DNA from: Sesamum alatum
Taxonomy: Eukaryota; Streptophyta; Magnoliopsida; Lamiales; Pedaliaceae
Length of the DNA stretch: 64,000 nt
Direction: 5' to 3'
Assembly (NCBI GenBank): GCA_034509735.1
Contig: JACGWO010000005.1
Coordinates: forward strand, 22,686,383 to 22,750,382
The translations under genes were made by a program, and so were the position numbers. Shown here one piece after another: positions 9,183 through 21,490 of the stretch. Position 1 is the stretch's first letter. The number at the start of each line of letters is the position of its first letter. The notes under the pieces were generated by a model, which was given only the letters and a program-made list of their open reading frames with translations, ran no database searches and had not been told where the DNA came from.

Positions 9183-9500
9183 CTGACCGCGCACGCATGC
9201 AGGGAAGCTAGTGCGCTGGCGCCAGGCCAGTCTGTCAGGGCGTATGCGGGGCCAGGGAGGTCGCGCGAGCACGCGCGCATGAGGCAGCGCTGCAAGATGC
9301 GCACGCAGGCTGCGCGGCAGGATGGCGCGCGCGGGCAGAGGTGCCTGCGCGCGGCAGCCCGCCAGCGTGCGCTGCGTTGCCGACCAGGTGCGCACGCGAG
9401 CAAGCAGGGGCCAGCGCGCGCGCCCGGTTAGACATACTGTGTGCGCGCAGGGACACCGGGCTGGGCCTGCTGGCTTGTGTGCGCCAGCAGAACGCTGCCA
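9183..9500 (+). other. GC-rich block in the A1 leader
   Basis: About 320 bp of very high GC, rich in GCGC, within AT-rich surroundings, starting about 200 nt after the PBS. It contains TGCCGACCAGGTGCGC (from about 9378) and GCGCGCGCGCCCGG, both of which recur in A7 (about 44050 and 44084). The second recurs in C2 (about 57165). It opens ORFs in several frames on both strands, none with recognisable protein features. Confidence 0.8.
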
Positions 9501-10522
9501 GGTGGCGCCGGCCGATTAACATCTATGTTTTTATGATATTTTTATTTTTTGGATAAATTCTGAAAAATTAGTTTTATTTAATTTTTTGAATGTTTTCTTA
9601 AAGAACATTATTTGGAAGGTTGTTGTATTGGATTTGGAATCCCTGGGTATTACTCACCTTCAAATAATGAGGAAGGGTCTTCCTAAACGAGAAAGGATAT
9701 TACCAATGGTTGTACCAGGTTTTTCATACGTAACTCGTTTATTTATCATGGGATGATGTGATTGGTAATCATGGATAATATGCATATGTTTATGTGATTG
9801 GATATCATGTAATTATGTGCGTTTATTGAGAATGGATGATCACAAGCCCTAGATCGAATGTATGGTTTAACATATGTTGGGTTGTGCCCCTCTTTTGCTT
9901 TCTCCTTCTCCTTTTCTAGTTGCCTTGGAATAATAGGCATTCTATCTCCCTCCTATTGTACTCCCCCCGGGTTTTCGCTGGGCATTCTTTTTACATATGT
10001 AATGAGAGTAGTATAGGAGTGAGGATATTATTTTATGTATTTGGTGGAGATGAAGGAAGGTCCACATGGAGAGCCCAGAATGGAGGATCCAAGGCGTTTC
10101 CATGGAGATTTTGAAAAAGAAAAGAGACCAAGGCCCATCAGCACGTTGATCAGGTTGCTATTAATGTAATAGTGTAGGACCAACCCTAGATTGACCATAG
10201 ATCCACTGCGGGCTCAGTGGGTCGCATAGGATTCGGGCTTGTGATAATCCAACAGGGGCGTACTAGGCTTTAATTTTGCATGTGGCTTTATGGTCAATGA
10301 ATGGTTTATTTATCATATTAATGCTATGGGATGCAAACTTTAAATTACGCATTATGGATGAATGTGTATGTGTATGGGATCTCGGTCATTTACAACACTC
10401 ACTTGGTTCGACCAAAGTTCAAAATATTCGACCCTCGATAAATGGAAATGAACTCTAGGAGTTCGTCCATGCCTTCCAATCCATGGCATAGTGAGGAAGC
10501 TGATTTAGGTCGATAGCATGGT

Positions 10523-10616
10523 CTCACGAGTCATGGCACGACTATCGTGCTTAAAAGAAGCTGCACTATGTCATGAACGAAAAGTAGACTGTTGTTACCT
10601 ATCTCACGAGTCGTGG
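10523..10616 (+). promoter_or_regulatory. Twin CACGAGTCGTG motifs in the A1 leader
   Basis: Copy 1 (about 10523-10536) is mutated, CACGAGTCATGG. Copy 2 (10602-10616) is perfect, TCTCACGAGTCGTGG. Each has 5-bp dyad symmetry, CACGA-G-TCGTG. The same pair, 78-82 bp apart, recurs in A7, A4, B2 and C2, and one copy remains in A2. Candidate RNA dimerisation or packaging signal; this is inference. Confidence 0.6.
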
Positions 10617-10901
10617 AGGTAGCAGTAGGTCTATGATTCAGTCGATTGGGTCGGGTCTAATGCCCAAGTAACGTGATTCGCTTGGAGTCCTCGGGATCAC
10701 GTGAAAGGGTGAGGCAATTATCTTGGGAATCTCGTGGAACGAGAATGGTATGCTATACCTCCCACAGGATTCTTCCCATGCGAATCGTAAAAGCGGCGTA
10801 TGGGGAAAATCGCTGTGGATCCCAAGCCCACTAGGAAAGGGTATTTCCCGAAAACAACGTTTGAGAGTATCGTGTTTTCGTATAAATTATGGGAGAATTA
10901 A

Positions 10902-11856
10902 ATGACTAAAGTCCAAGCGTTTAATTATTTATCAAAACTTCCGTCTTTTAAAAATTCTGCTGATCGTAGCTTTGTTCTTTTAAATGTAAATTTAAAAATA
11001 TCTAAGAACCCATATCAACTATACTTGAGACCAACAAATTTAATGGAACCAATTACAACGACTGGTTGCGCAATCTGAGGATAGTCCTAGATTACGAGAA
11101 CCAAGGCTACGTCATGGACGAGTCGTTCCCTAGGACCTTGCTGGAAGGATCCACGCTAGAAGAACGTGAGACGTTCGAGACTTGGTATAAGGATAATCGA
11201 AAAGTCCGTAGCATCATACTTGCCTCTATGACGAATGAGATTCAGAAGCAGTATGAAAGGCTAGACGATGTCCCTTCAATTATAGCTTGCCTAAAGGATT
11301 GCTATGCAGTCCTGGACCGGCATACTAGGTATGTCGCGACGAAAGCGTTCTTTGGAACCGAAATGATTGAAGGATTCTCTGTACAAGAGCATGGAGCAAG
11401 ATGCTTAGCTTGGTGGAAAAGCTCAAGGACCTCAAGGCAGGGCTCGATAACAAAACATACATAGATGTGATCCTTCAGTCTCTCCCATCCTCGTTCGACC
11501 AATTCATTGTTAACTACAACATGAACACACTTGAGAAGGGTATTCATGAGTTAATCAGCATGTTGGCTCAATACGAGGCAACGACCAAAAAGTCTACGTC
11601 GTCGGTATTGTTTGGAGATACTTTAACTTCCAAGACGAAAGGCAAAGGTGCCGGACGTCGGAAAAGGAAGAAGGGAAAGGGAAAAACCGTCAAAGCAGCT
11701 ACCAACACTAAGAGTGTTCCCATTTCCAAAATGGGGAAAGGCAAAGGAAAAGGGAAGGTTGACTCAAAGCAACAGTCGAGGGCATATGACATATGTATCA
11801 ATTGCCTTGAGAAAGGGCATTGGAAAAGGGATTACCCCAAACTCCTCTCCAAATAA
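10902..11856 (+). pseudogene. A1 gag remnant
   Basis: The upstream in-frame ATG (10902, MTK...) is kept, but the expected gag ATG before SKNP is ATA at 10998-11000. A frameshift just after it and another near 11395 split the frame. Recognisable parts are the capsid region (LRNLRIVLDYENQGYVMDE, IQKQYERLDDVPSI, LQSLPSSFDQFIVNYNM), a Lys/Gly-rich basic linker and a zinc knuckle CINCLEKGHWKRDY in which the last Cys is Tyr (TGC to TAC). It would have formed the particle and bound RNA, but is not functional as written. Confidence 0.88.
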
Positions 11857-12783
11857 GGTATCTTTGTGATTGAGGTTAATATGGTTACTAACACTGCCTC
11901 TTGGCTATTAGATACCAGCTGTGGAGCTCACAATTGCAATGATTTGCATGTGTTGAAAAGAAGCAGAAAACTGAGTAGCGGGGATATGATCCTAAAGCTT
12001 GGGAATGGCAAGGCCATCTCGGCAGAAGCAGTAGGATCCGCCACTCATGTTTATTATGTACCTAGCATGATTATTATTTCCATTCCGTTGTTAGACAATA
12101 GTGGATATGAGTTTATGATCAATAAAAATTGCTTTTATTTGATGAGGTGTGGAATTGCTCATCTGCTTGGTACGCTTAATAACGGCCTCTATATCCTGCA
12201 ACAAACGAACATCATTCTAAACGCTCAACACAAACATAAAATAGATAATAATGGGAACGCACAACTGTGGCACGCTAGGCTAGGTCACATTTCCAAGATA
12301 GGATGAAGAAATTGGTAGACTCAAAGAACCTAGAGGTAGGGGACTTGAGTGAGCTACCAACTTGCGAATCCTGTCTGAGAGGGAAAATGACCAAGAAGTC
12401 CTTTGTAGGACAAAGCAGGCTTGCCACAGCTCTGTTGGACTTGGTCCATACAGACGTATGTGGACCACTAAGGACGCAAGTCCGAGGTGGGTTCTCCTAC
12501 TTCATAACCTTCACCGATGATCATTCACGGTATGGTTATGTATACCTGATGAGGTACAAATCTGAAGCTCTTGAGAGGTTTAAAGAATTCAGACTTGAAG
12601 TTGAGAGCCAAACTAGCTGCAAAATTAAAGTCCTACGGTCAGACCGAGGCGGAGAGTATCTTAGTACTGAGTTCCTTAATTATCTTAAAGAAAACGGTAT
12701 AATCTCTGATGGACACTTCCCGGGGCACCACAGTTAAATGGGGTCTCTGAAAGGAGGAATCAAACCCTGTTGGACATGGTTCG
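11857..12783 (+). pseudogene. A1 pol remnant: protease to integrase, cut by B1
   Basis: Protease region with LDTSCGAH, where relatives have LDTGCGAH, so the catalytic triplet is altered. It continues through the pre-integrase region, a one-base deletion near 12300, the zinc finger (CESCLRGK) and the integrase core (DLVHTDVCGP; LRSDRGGEYLS). Some 20 residues lost in the protease tail (around 12048) indicate a small deletion. It ends in LLDMVR where the B1 LTR begins. RT and RNase H are absent from the window. Confidence 0.88.
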
Positions 12784-13757
12784 TGTTAGAATAGGTGACC
12801 AGAAAGCCAATAGGTTTGGCGATTTGTAACCTATTATACAACTCGATGTAAATGTAATATTATTATGTGATGAATAAAAGGAGTATTCGTCATCTGTGGT
12901 GCTTATTTTGTTGCGCTCATTTTACATTTGTTAAAACGGTATTTTTACTTATATCGCAACAAAGCCCAAAGACCATGGTTAACAACTCGTGCAATTGGGC
13001 CACGCATTGGATGGTGGTCATGAAACTAACTGATTAAAAGTTAGGTCTGAAACGTTCGAAGTCGAGGACCTCGAGACAGGGCATCGAGAGTCCTATTGAG
13101 ACTTGCGTCAAGAGTCGTGTTCATTGGATGAGTGCCGTGTTTCATTGGCGACAGGCATGGGACGCCTACACGATCTTGATGGTTTGGTCGACTGGGGTCG
13201 AGCTGAGTGGACTGATTCGCGGGGATCATCATGTGGAAGCCTTGGAGACTTCGTCGGTATGATTTGTTTTCCCCGGTTCCGATAGTATGGGAGTAATGCT
13301 TAGACTTGAGGGATCGTGGCAGTCGCGTGCACATGACGGTTGTATCATGGATCTGCCGAGAGGTGATCATTCTGTAAGATCATTATCATAAGCATTGTCC
13401 AGTGCAGTCGGAATGTGTAGCGAGGACGGTGGATTCCAAGAAGAGGATCCGACCCCATCAGTATGTGATAGAGGTATCTCCTATGCACTCGGAGACACGT
13501 TCATGCTGTTTAAAGCTGTGGCCACAGTGGTTGGTCGAACAGGGAATGGTTTCCTGTGTCGACGCAATGAAGCATACGTGGTCTCGAGTATTAAGCATAG
13601 ATGCCTAGTCAAACATGGGAACCGATGCCCAATTCCATACCTTAGACTGAGGTCAGGCCCGTATGAAATCGGCGCCTAAATGTTCACACCAATTCACCTA
13701 GTCTCTAGTGCCATGGACCGTTGCTAGACGGCCACCCATGGTAACAGGCCCTTGTGG
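12784..13757 (+). mobile_element. B1: B-family LTR, first part
   Basis: Starts TGTTAGAATAGGTGACCAGAAAGCC and follows the B LTR to the segment GGCCCTTGTGG, where A2 is inserted; it resumes at 29623. Candidate target duplication GTTCG (12779-12783), partner not found. The pieces do not join seamlessly: about 180 bp of LTR present in B2 and B3 is missing at the point of A2 insertion, so B1 had an internal deletion first. Contains the palindrome (13516-13527) and CCATGG core (13711-13741). A roughly 90-codon sense ORF here recurs in other B LTRs but has no known domain. Confidence 0.9.
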
Positions 13758-14703
13758 TGTTAGAATAGGTGACCATGTAGCCAATCTTGGCGGGCAAAAT
13801 GTAACCTATGTCTAGACAATTTCAATATTTTGATAAAACTATTAATGAATAAAGAAGTGAAATTCATTCTGGCATTACTTTGTTTGCATTCACTTTACTG
13901 CTTTATCTATCTGTTCACTACGCAAACAAAGCCCACGAACTGTAAGCCCATTTCGGGGACTGGGACTACGCTTGGAGATAGGTCCATGAAATTAGTCCCG
14001 CCAAATCAGTCCGGAAAACTCCAAGTCAAGGAATCTCGAAAATGGGTACCCGGATTCCCTTTGAGACTTGCACTAAGCATCTACTGTTGTATTTCATCGA
14101 CGGGTGACGAAGATCGTCTAAGCAGTGTTAGTGGGTTAGCCTGCTGGGGAGCAGCTGACTGAGGTGACTCGCGAGAACCGTCTTATGGAGGACCTTGAGT
14201 AGGGTCAGCAAGGTATGACGTGTATTCCTGGTTCCAACGGTACAGGACAAGTCCTTTGACTTGAGGAACTGCCGAGTTTACCTGTTGTATCAGGTCTATA
14301 TCTTAGATATGGTGAGAGATTGCCAAGAAGCACTTGAGTAGTCATAAGCCATGTCTAGTGCAGCTCTGGTGTACAAAGTGACAGTAGTTTCCAAGAAAGG
14401 ATTTGTCTCCTGTCAAAAGGCATTGACAGTTGAGTCTCACGTATGCTCTGTGTCTTGTCCCTAAAATCTGTGGCCACAGTAACTGAACAGAAGGGAAGGT
14501 TTCCCTTGCGGCATTTAGTAAGGACAGACCGACACTTAGGTCCAAAATGGGTACCTACATTTTCCGTGCCCTAGACACTAAGTGGTGAGACCGTAGACAA
14601 AAGGTCAAGTGTACTGTTAGAGCCTAAATGTTCATCCTCGAAATTTCACCTAGTCTCTAGTGCCATGGACCGTTGCTAGATGGCCACCCATGGTAACGGA
14701 CGG
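13758..14703 (+). repeat. A2 5' LTR remnant
   Basis: A-family LTR head through the CCATGG core (14661-14691), then an abrupt change to leader sequence at about 14704. The junction shares a few bases (GGAT/GATGAATG), typical of illegitimate recombination. The TATA region, LTR 3' end, PBS and GC block are gone. Confidence 0.88.
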
Positions 14704-15060
14704 ATGAATGACGTTTTTATTTATCATATAACTGCTGTGGATGGATTTATTTATTACGCATTATTGATGAATGTTTAGATTTATTATGTTATGAGATCTC
14801 GGTCTTTACAACTCTCACATTGGTTGGACCAATGTCCAAATATTAGACCCTAGTCAAAATGGACATGAACTCTAGGAGTTTGTCCATGCCTTCCAATCCA
14901 TGGCATAGTGAGGAAGCTGATTTAGGTCAATAGCGTAGTCTCACGAGTCGTGGCACGTTATTGTACATAAAAGAAGCTGCACTGTGTCATGAACGAAAAA
15001 TAGACCACTATTACCTGTCCTCGGGATCATGTGAAAGGGTGAGGCAATAATCTTGGGAAT
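14704..15060 (+). other. A2 leader, first part
   Basis: Matches 44940-45380 of A7. It contains one CACGAGTCGTG motif (14939-14953). The second motif is lost in a small deletion at about 15018 whose ends share GTC. Ends in the GGAAT target duplication (15056-15060) of A3. Confidence 0.85.
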
Positions 15061-16351
15061 TGAAAGATTGTGGATCGTCCAGGGAAAATAGCGCGAATGG
15101 GGAAGCGCGGTATAAAATAAAAATACGAAATTTAAACATGCTTTAACGAAAATTAAAGAACACGTTCAAGGGGTGTGCCCTTGAACTTTCCCAGGTGTTC
15201 GGTGTATCTCATGAAATAAATACATACAATCAATCATGGAGGCCATAGGGATTAAAATTAAAAGGGGCGAAAACGTAAATCGAGACCTACCCGTTGTCGT
15301 TTTCGTCTTCAACGACTACTCGCGTTGTTCCCCGTTTTGCACCAAGACCTCGTTCTTGAGATCCTCCAAATCGTGACACACGATCCACCCACGTATCTTG
15401 CACGTCGTGCTAGCAACGAACAAGTATTATTTTTGGAGAGGATAGATCAACCACGCGTTATGAATTAACAGGATCGATCTTCCTAAGTTCAATTGTTCCA
15501 AGATCAAAAGAACAAGACTATTTTCTTGTGTGAGAGAGAGAGGCGGACGAGAATGGGGAGAGAGGGATCCGAATTCAAGTGTGTGTGTGTGTTGGAATTT
15601 CAAGATTCATCATCCTTTGAATTGTAGGAGGCTACGGGTTTATATAGAGGAGGAGTTTAATCTTCTTTAAACTCCAACTCTAAGAGGTCTATTTTGACTA
15701 AGATTTTGACCTAGTCAAAGTAGTATTTGACCTAGTCAAATCAATCCTAGCCATCCATCTCTCATTTCCATCTCAACCGTTTAATTTAATTTAATGGAAT
15801 ATTTAAAACCTATTTAAATATTCCAAAGGACAAAATAAATATAAATATTTATTCTAAGCCCATTAAATTAATTCTCTTAATAAATCTAATTTATTAATTT
15901 AATTCCTTTTATTAAATAGAAGGAATTGATACTCCAAGAAAATAGAGGACCCGATTAAATCAAATTTAATCATTCCTTTTTCTCCAATATTTAATTCTAA
16001 ATTAAATACTAAATTTGTGTGTGGATAGTGTGTGACTCTTTAGGTTCACCTTTCACCTAGACTTGGTCGGATTCCTAGAATTCGTCCGTTACCATGGGTG
16101 GCCATCTAGCAAAGGTCCATGGCACTAGAGACTAGGTGAAATATTCGGGGATGAACTTTTAGGCTTTAACAGTACACTTGTCCTTCTGTCCACGGTCTCA
16201 CCACTTAGGGTCTAGGGCACCGAAAATGCAGGTACCCATTTTGGACCTAAGTGTCAGTCTGTCCTTACTAAACGCCGCAAGGGAAACCTTCCCTTCTGTT
16301 CAGTTACTGTGGCCACATATTTTAGGGACAAGACACAGAGCATACGTGAGA
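15061..16351 (-). mobile_element. A3: solo A-family LTR, first part
   Basis: Begins TGAAAGATTG (LTR 3' end reversed) and continues at 27743-28364. Flanked by a perfect GGAAT duplication (15056-15060 and 28365-28369). No internal region is attached, so it is a solo LTR made by recombination between the two LTRs. Total about 1.9 kb. On the minus strand it holds a W-box cluster near 15690-15745 and a TATA-like TATATAAAC at about 15640. Confidence 0.92.
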
Positions 16352-16626
16352 TGAAGGACAAGCGGATCCGCCCGAGAGCGCGAGCGGAAGCGAGAAAGTG
16401 AGAAATTGTGCACAAATTTTAAATCTAATTTAAATATGCGAATTCCAAGGGGTGTACCCTTGGGTGCTCAACCGGGCGTTCGATGTAGGATGTGCAAATA
16501 TTGAAAACATATATTAAAACACATAGGGCATAGATATATAAATGAAATCAATCAAAGCGTAATAAACCGTTACCTTTGATTGTTTAGCGTATGCTCCCGG
16601 CTACTAGCGTTGTTCCTTCTCCGGAA
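16352..16626 (-). repeat. B2 3' LTR, first 275 bp
   Basis: LTR 3' end reversed, starting TGAAGGACAAGCGG. It ends in CGGAA (16622-16626), the target duplication of B3. It looks like a tandem copy of 16627-16901, but the duplication at both ends of B3 shows it is the outer LTR. Confidence 0.92.
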
Positions 16627-18848
16627 TGAAGGACAAGCGGATCCGCCCGGGAGCGCGAGCGGAAGCGAGAAAGCGTGGAAAGTGCGTAAATTTAAATAAA
16701 ATTCAAAATACGCGAATCCCAAGGGGTGTACCCTTGGTGCTCAACCGGGCGTTCGATGTAGGATGTGTAAATATTAAACATATATTTAAACACATAGGGC
16801 ATAGATATATAAATGGAATCAATCAAAGCGTAATAAACCGTTACCTTTGATTGTTTAGCGTATGCTCCCGGCTACTAGCGTTGTTCCTTCTCCGGAATGC
16901 TCACGAAATCCAAACGTATGGATTCTCCAAAGGTGATCCACACCACACCGGAAGAAACACACGTTCTTCTTGCTAGAAAAGAACGGGTTTAGGAAGGAAT
17001 CGGTTTAAGAGAAGAACACTATGAATTAGTGTTCTCTTAAACTTACTTTGTTCTTCTTCTTGATTCAAAATCAAGTGAAGAACACAAGTGTAAGAGAGGG
17101 AGGGAGCACGAAAATTGAGAGAGAGGAGAGGATTTTTTTCTTCTCTTTTTCCTAGAAAAAGATGAATAATGAATCACTTATGCTAGGTGTTGTATATTCT
17201 AATATATATACATAATTAATGTGATTATTGGAATGTGTCTAGGTTCATCCAAGGATGTCTAGATTCATTCCAATCAATCACCATCAATTCTTCAATCAAG
17301 CCTACCACAATTTATGGTATGATCAAATCATACCAAAAGGGAAGAGCTTGATTGGAGTTGATTTGTCTCTTTCCAAAAGAGACAAGTCAACATACCACCT
17401 AGCATGAAACATGGCTGATTTTGCTTCCTCCAAGGGAGCATGTCGGCTATGTTTAATTAAGGGAAGAAGTCCAACTTCTTCCTATTCCAAATTAGAAATT
17501 ATTTCTCCTCTCGGGTATAATTTAACGGACCGGTTTTTATCGTAATCCAATTACGACGAACCCAATATTAAATCCAATTTAATGTCCACTTAAATTATTC
17601 CCGTTGATCTTTTAATCCAACTAAAAGATCCAACGTCTCAACATCTCAACTTTCCATATTTAATCAAAAATCCAATTTACTGATTAAATGAAAGCCCGAT
17701 ACAATATCGGCCCGTCCATCCAATGGACTTTCCCTTAAGTAATCCAATTACTTATTTTATCCTTCGAGATTGACTCCAAGTCGATCTCTCAACCTCCTCG
17801 GTGATTTGTGTGTGACCCTTTAGGTTCACCCTCAGCTAGACTTGGCCCGTGTCCCACAAGGGCCCGTTACCATGGGTGGCCGTCTAGCAACGGTCCATGG
17901 CACTAGAGACTAGGTGAATTGGCGTGAACATTTAGGCGCCGATTCCGTACGGGTACGATCCTTCCGTCTACCGTCTCCCGGCCTTAGTCTAGGGTATGGA
18001 ATTGGGCGTCGGTTCCCATCCTTGACTAGGCATCTATGCTTAATACTCGAGACCACGTATGCTTCATTGCGTCGACACAGGAAACCATTCCCTGTTCGAC
18101 CAACCACTGTGGCCACAGCTTCAAACAGCATGAACGTGTCTCCGAGTGCAAAGGAGATACCTCTGTCACATACTGACAGGGGACGGATCCTCTTCTTGGA
18201 ATCCACCGTCCTCGCTACACATTCCGACTGCACTGGACAAGGCTTATAATGATCATCTTACAGAATGATCACCTCTCGCCAGATCCAAGATACAGCCGTC
18301 CTGTGCACGTGACTGCCATGATTCCTCAAGTCTGAGGATTACTCCCGTACTATCGGAACCGGGGAATCCAATCATACGACCAAGCCTCCAAGGCTTCCAT
18401 ATGATGATCCCCGCGAGTCAGTCCAGTCGGCTCGACCCCAGTCGACCAACCCATCAAGATCGTGTAGGCGTACCACGCCTGTCGCCGATGAAACACGACA
18501 CTCATCCAATGAACACGACTCTTGACGCAAGTCTCAATAGGACTCTCGATGCCTATCTCGAGGTCCTCGACTTGGAACGTTTCAGACCCAACTCTTAATC
18601 AGTTGGTTTCATGACCACCATCCAATGCGTGGCCCAACTGCACGAGTTGTTATCCATGGTCTGTGGGCTTTGTTGCGATATAAGTTAAACACCGTTTGAA
18701 CAAATGTAAAGTGAGCACAACAAAGTAGGTACCAATAGTGACGAACACTCACTTTATTCATCACATAATAATATTACATTCACATCAAGTTGTCGGATAG
18801 GTTACAAAATTGCCAAACCTATTGGCTTTCTGGTCACCTATTCCAACA
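16627..18848 (-). mobile_element. B3: solo B-family LTR inserted in the B2 3' LTR
   Basis: Complete 2222-bp B LTR, from TGAAGGACAAG to GGTCACCTATTCCAACA, with perfect CGGAA duplications at 16622-16626 and 18849-18853. It sits inside an LTR of the same family and orientation. It contains the hairpin, palindrome and CCATGG core and gives the best full-length B LTR in the window. A sense-strand ORF of about 107 codons (18233-17910) is discussed under findings and is not annotated as a gene. Confidence 0.94.
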
Positions 18849-18853
18849 CGGAA

Positions 18854-20781
18854 TGCTCACGAAATCTAGACATATGGATTCTCCAAAGGTGATCTACACC
18901 ATACCGGAAGAAACACACGTTCTTCATGCTAGAAAAGAACGGGTTTAGAAGGAACCGGTTTAAGAGAAGAACACTATGAATTAGTGTTCTCTTAAACTTA
19001 CTTTGTTCTTTTTCTTGATTCAAAATCAAGTGAAGAACACAAGTGTGGGAGAGGGAGACAGCACGAAATTTTAGAGAGAGGAGAGGGATTTTTGTCTTCT
19101 CTTTTTCCTAGAAAAAGATGAATAATGAATCACTTATGCTTGGTGTTGTATATTCTCATATATATATATAATTAATGTGATTATTGGAATGTGTCTAGGT
19201 TCATCCAAGGATGTCTAGATTCATTCCAATCAATCACCATCAATTCTTCAATCAAGCCTACCAAAATTTATGGTATGATCAAATCATACCAAAAGGGAAG
19301 AGCTTGATTGGAGTTGATTTGTCTCTTTCCAAAAGACATAAGTCAACATACCACCTAGCATGAAACATGGTTGATTTTGCTTCCTCCAAGGGAGCATGTC
19401 GGCCATGTTTAATTAAGGGAAGAAGTCCAACTTCTTCCTATTCCAAAATAGGAATTACTTCTCCTCTCGGGTATAATTTAACGGACCGGGTTTTTATCAT
19501 AATCCAATTACGACAAACCCAACATTAAATCCAATTTAATGTCCATTTAAATTATTCCTATTGATCTTTTAATCCAATTAAAAGATCCAACGTCTCAACT
19601 TTCCATATTTAATCGAAAATCCAATTTACTGATTAAACGAAAGCCCAATACAATATCGGCCCGTCCATCCAATGGACTTTCCCTTAAGTAATCCAATTAC
19701 TTATTTTATCCTTTGAGATTGACTCCAAGTCGATCTCTCAACCTCCTCGGTGATTTGTGTGTGACCCTTTAGGTTCACCCTCAGCTAAACCTGGGCCCGT
19801 GTCCCACAAGGGCCCGTTACCATGGGTGGCCGTCTAGCAACGGTCCATGGCACTAGAGACTAGGTGAATTGGCGTGAACATTTAGGCGTCGATTCCGTAC
19901 GGGTACGATCCTTCCGTCTACCGTCTCCCGGCTTTAGTCTAGGGTATGGAATCCTTGACTAGGCATCTATGCTTAATACTCGAGACCACGTATGCTTCAT
20001 TGCGTCGACACAGGAAACCATTCCCTGTTCGACCAACCACTGTGGCCACAGCTTCAAACAGCATGAACGTGTCTCCGAGTGCATAGGAGATACCTCTGTC
20101 ACATACTGACAGGGGACGGATCCTCTTCTTGGAATCCACAGTCCTCGCTACACATTCCGACTGCACTGGACAAGGCTTATGATAATCATCTTACAGAATG
20201 ATTACCTCTCGCCAGATCCAAGATACAGCCATCCTATGCACGCGACTGCCATGATCCCTCAAGTCTGAGGATTACTCCGTACTATCGGAATCGGGGAAAA
20301 CCAATCATACCGACCAAGCCTCCAAGGCTTCCATATAATGATCCCCGCGAGTCAGTCCAGTCGGCTCGACCCCAATCGACCAGCCCATCAAGATCGTGTA
20401 GGCGTCCACGCCTGTCGCCGATGAAACACGGCACTCATCCAATGAACACGACTCTTGACGCAAGTCTCAATAGGACTCTCGATGCCCTGTCTCGAGGTCC
20501 TCGACTTGGAACGTTTCAGACCCAACTCTTAATCAGTTGGTTTCATGACCACTATCCAATGCGTGGCCCAACTGCACGAGTTGTTATCCATGGTCTGTGG
20601 GCTTTGTTGTGATATAAGTTAAACACCATTTTAATAAATGTAAGATGAGCGCAACAAAGAAGGTACCATTGGAGACGAATACTCATCTTATTCATCACAT
20701 AATAATATTACATTTACATCAAGTTGTCAGATAGGTTACAAATCGCCAAACCTATTGGCTTTCTGGTCACCTATTCTAACA
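18854..20781 (-). repeat. B2 3' LTR, second part
   Basis: Resumes GAATGCTCACG after B3 and ends CACCTATTCTAACA. Closely matches B3 and the 5' LTR remnant 26055-27737. About 25 bp are missing relative to B3 near 19950. Confidence 0.93.
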
Positions 20782-20793
20782 ATCTCCCACTTG
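20782..20793 (-). other. B2 polypurine tract
   Basis: Minus-strand CAAGTGGGAGAT directly next to the 3' LTR, the same as in A4 (32171-32182) and C2 (62274-62285). Confidence 0.85.
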
Positions 20794-21490
20794 ACCTAAA
20801 GCCAATCACCCATTGGCCTCAAACCTCTTATTCAGATGGTGAGTATGGGCAACTTGCGACATGGGCTTAGCAAGTGGATCTGCTATGTTTTCTATGGAGC
20901 TAACTCGGTCCAACCGAACGTCACTCCTGCTATCCATCTCTCTAAGTAGATGGTAGCGTCTAAGAGTAAGCTTGGATCGTGATTAGATCTCGGTTCCTTT
21001 GCTAGCGCTATCGCCCCGTTGTTATCATAAAGATAATTACAGGCTTAGCAATGCTAGGTACTACATCCAACCCTTGGATGTAGCTCATCAACCAAACCAC
21101 TCCTTAGCAGCTTCCAAAGCCGCTATGTATTCAAAACTCTATGGTGGAGTCCGCCGTGGTAGCCTGCTTGGAACCTTCCAAGTAACCACGCCACCATTTA
21201 GTCTAAATACAAAAAACAAAACTGAGACTTGGCATCATCGTCATCCGACTGGGAGCTAGCGTCGCTATAGCCTTCCAGTATCAACTCTCCACCGCCGTAG
21301 ATCAAGAACATGTCCTTAGTCCTTTTTTCAGGTACTTTAGGATAGTTTTGACTGCACTCCAGTGTGCCTCCCTGGCACACGACTGATATCGGCTACTTAC
21401 GCTCAAAGCGAAAACCACATCAGGTCTAGTGCACTGAACAACATACTGTATGTTGCCTACGGTTGAAGCATAGGGGATGTCCAACATCCG
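20794..21490 (-). pseudogene. B2 RNase H remnant
   Basis: Fragments in different frames match the A7 and A4 RNase H: a CTRPDVVFALSVSSRYQSC-type segment, ELILEGYSDASSQSDDD, and degenerate versions of the EAEYIAA and DNNGAIA regions. Numerous frameshifts and stops. The enzyme would remove the RNA template strand; it is dead here. Confidence 0.8.

Larger units (their letters stand above)
8978..10901 (+). other. A1 untranslated leader (about 1.9 kb)
   Basis: Non-coding region between PBS and gag. Order: conserved post-PBS segment, GC-rich block (9183-9500), AT-rich segment, a CCCCCCGGG-containing stretch (about 9960), the twin CACGAGTCGTG-type motifs (10523-10616), a block almost identical to the same part of C2 and A7 (10680-10880), and TATAAATTA at 10881. 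ORFs in it (for example in 9090-9560) are compositional artefacts of the GC-rich block. Confidence 0.85.

Noticed and set aside
9089..9556. Overlapping ORFs on both strands in a GC-rich block, up to 110 codons, suggesting a small gene
   Set aside because: High GC removes stop codons in all frames. The predicted proteins are Ala/Arg-rich low complexity, not conserved in A7 or C2, and the block lies in a retrotransposon leader.
16352..16901. 275-bp tandem repeat
   Set aside because: The second unit is the start of solo LTR B3. CGGAA target duplications at 16622 and 18849 show a nested insertion of the same family, not a tandem array.
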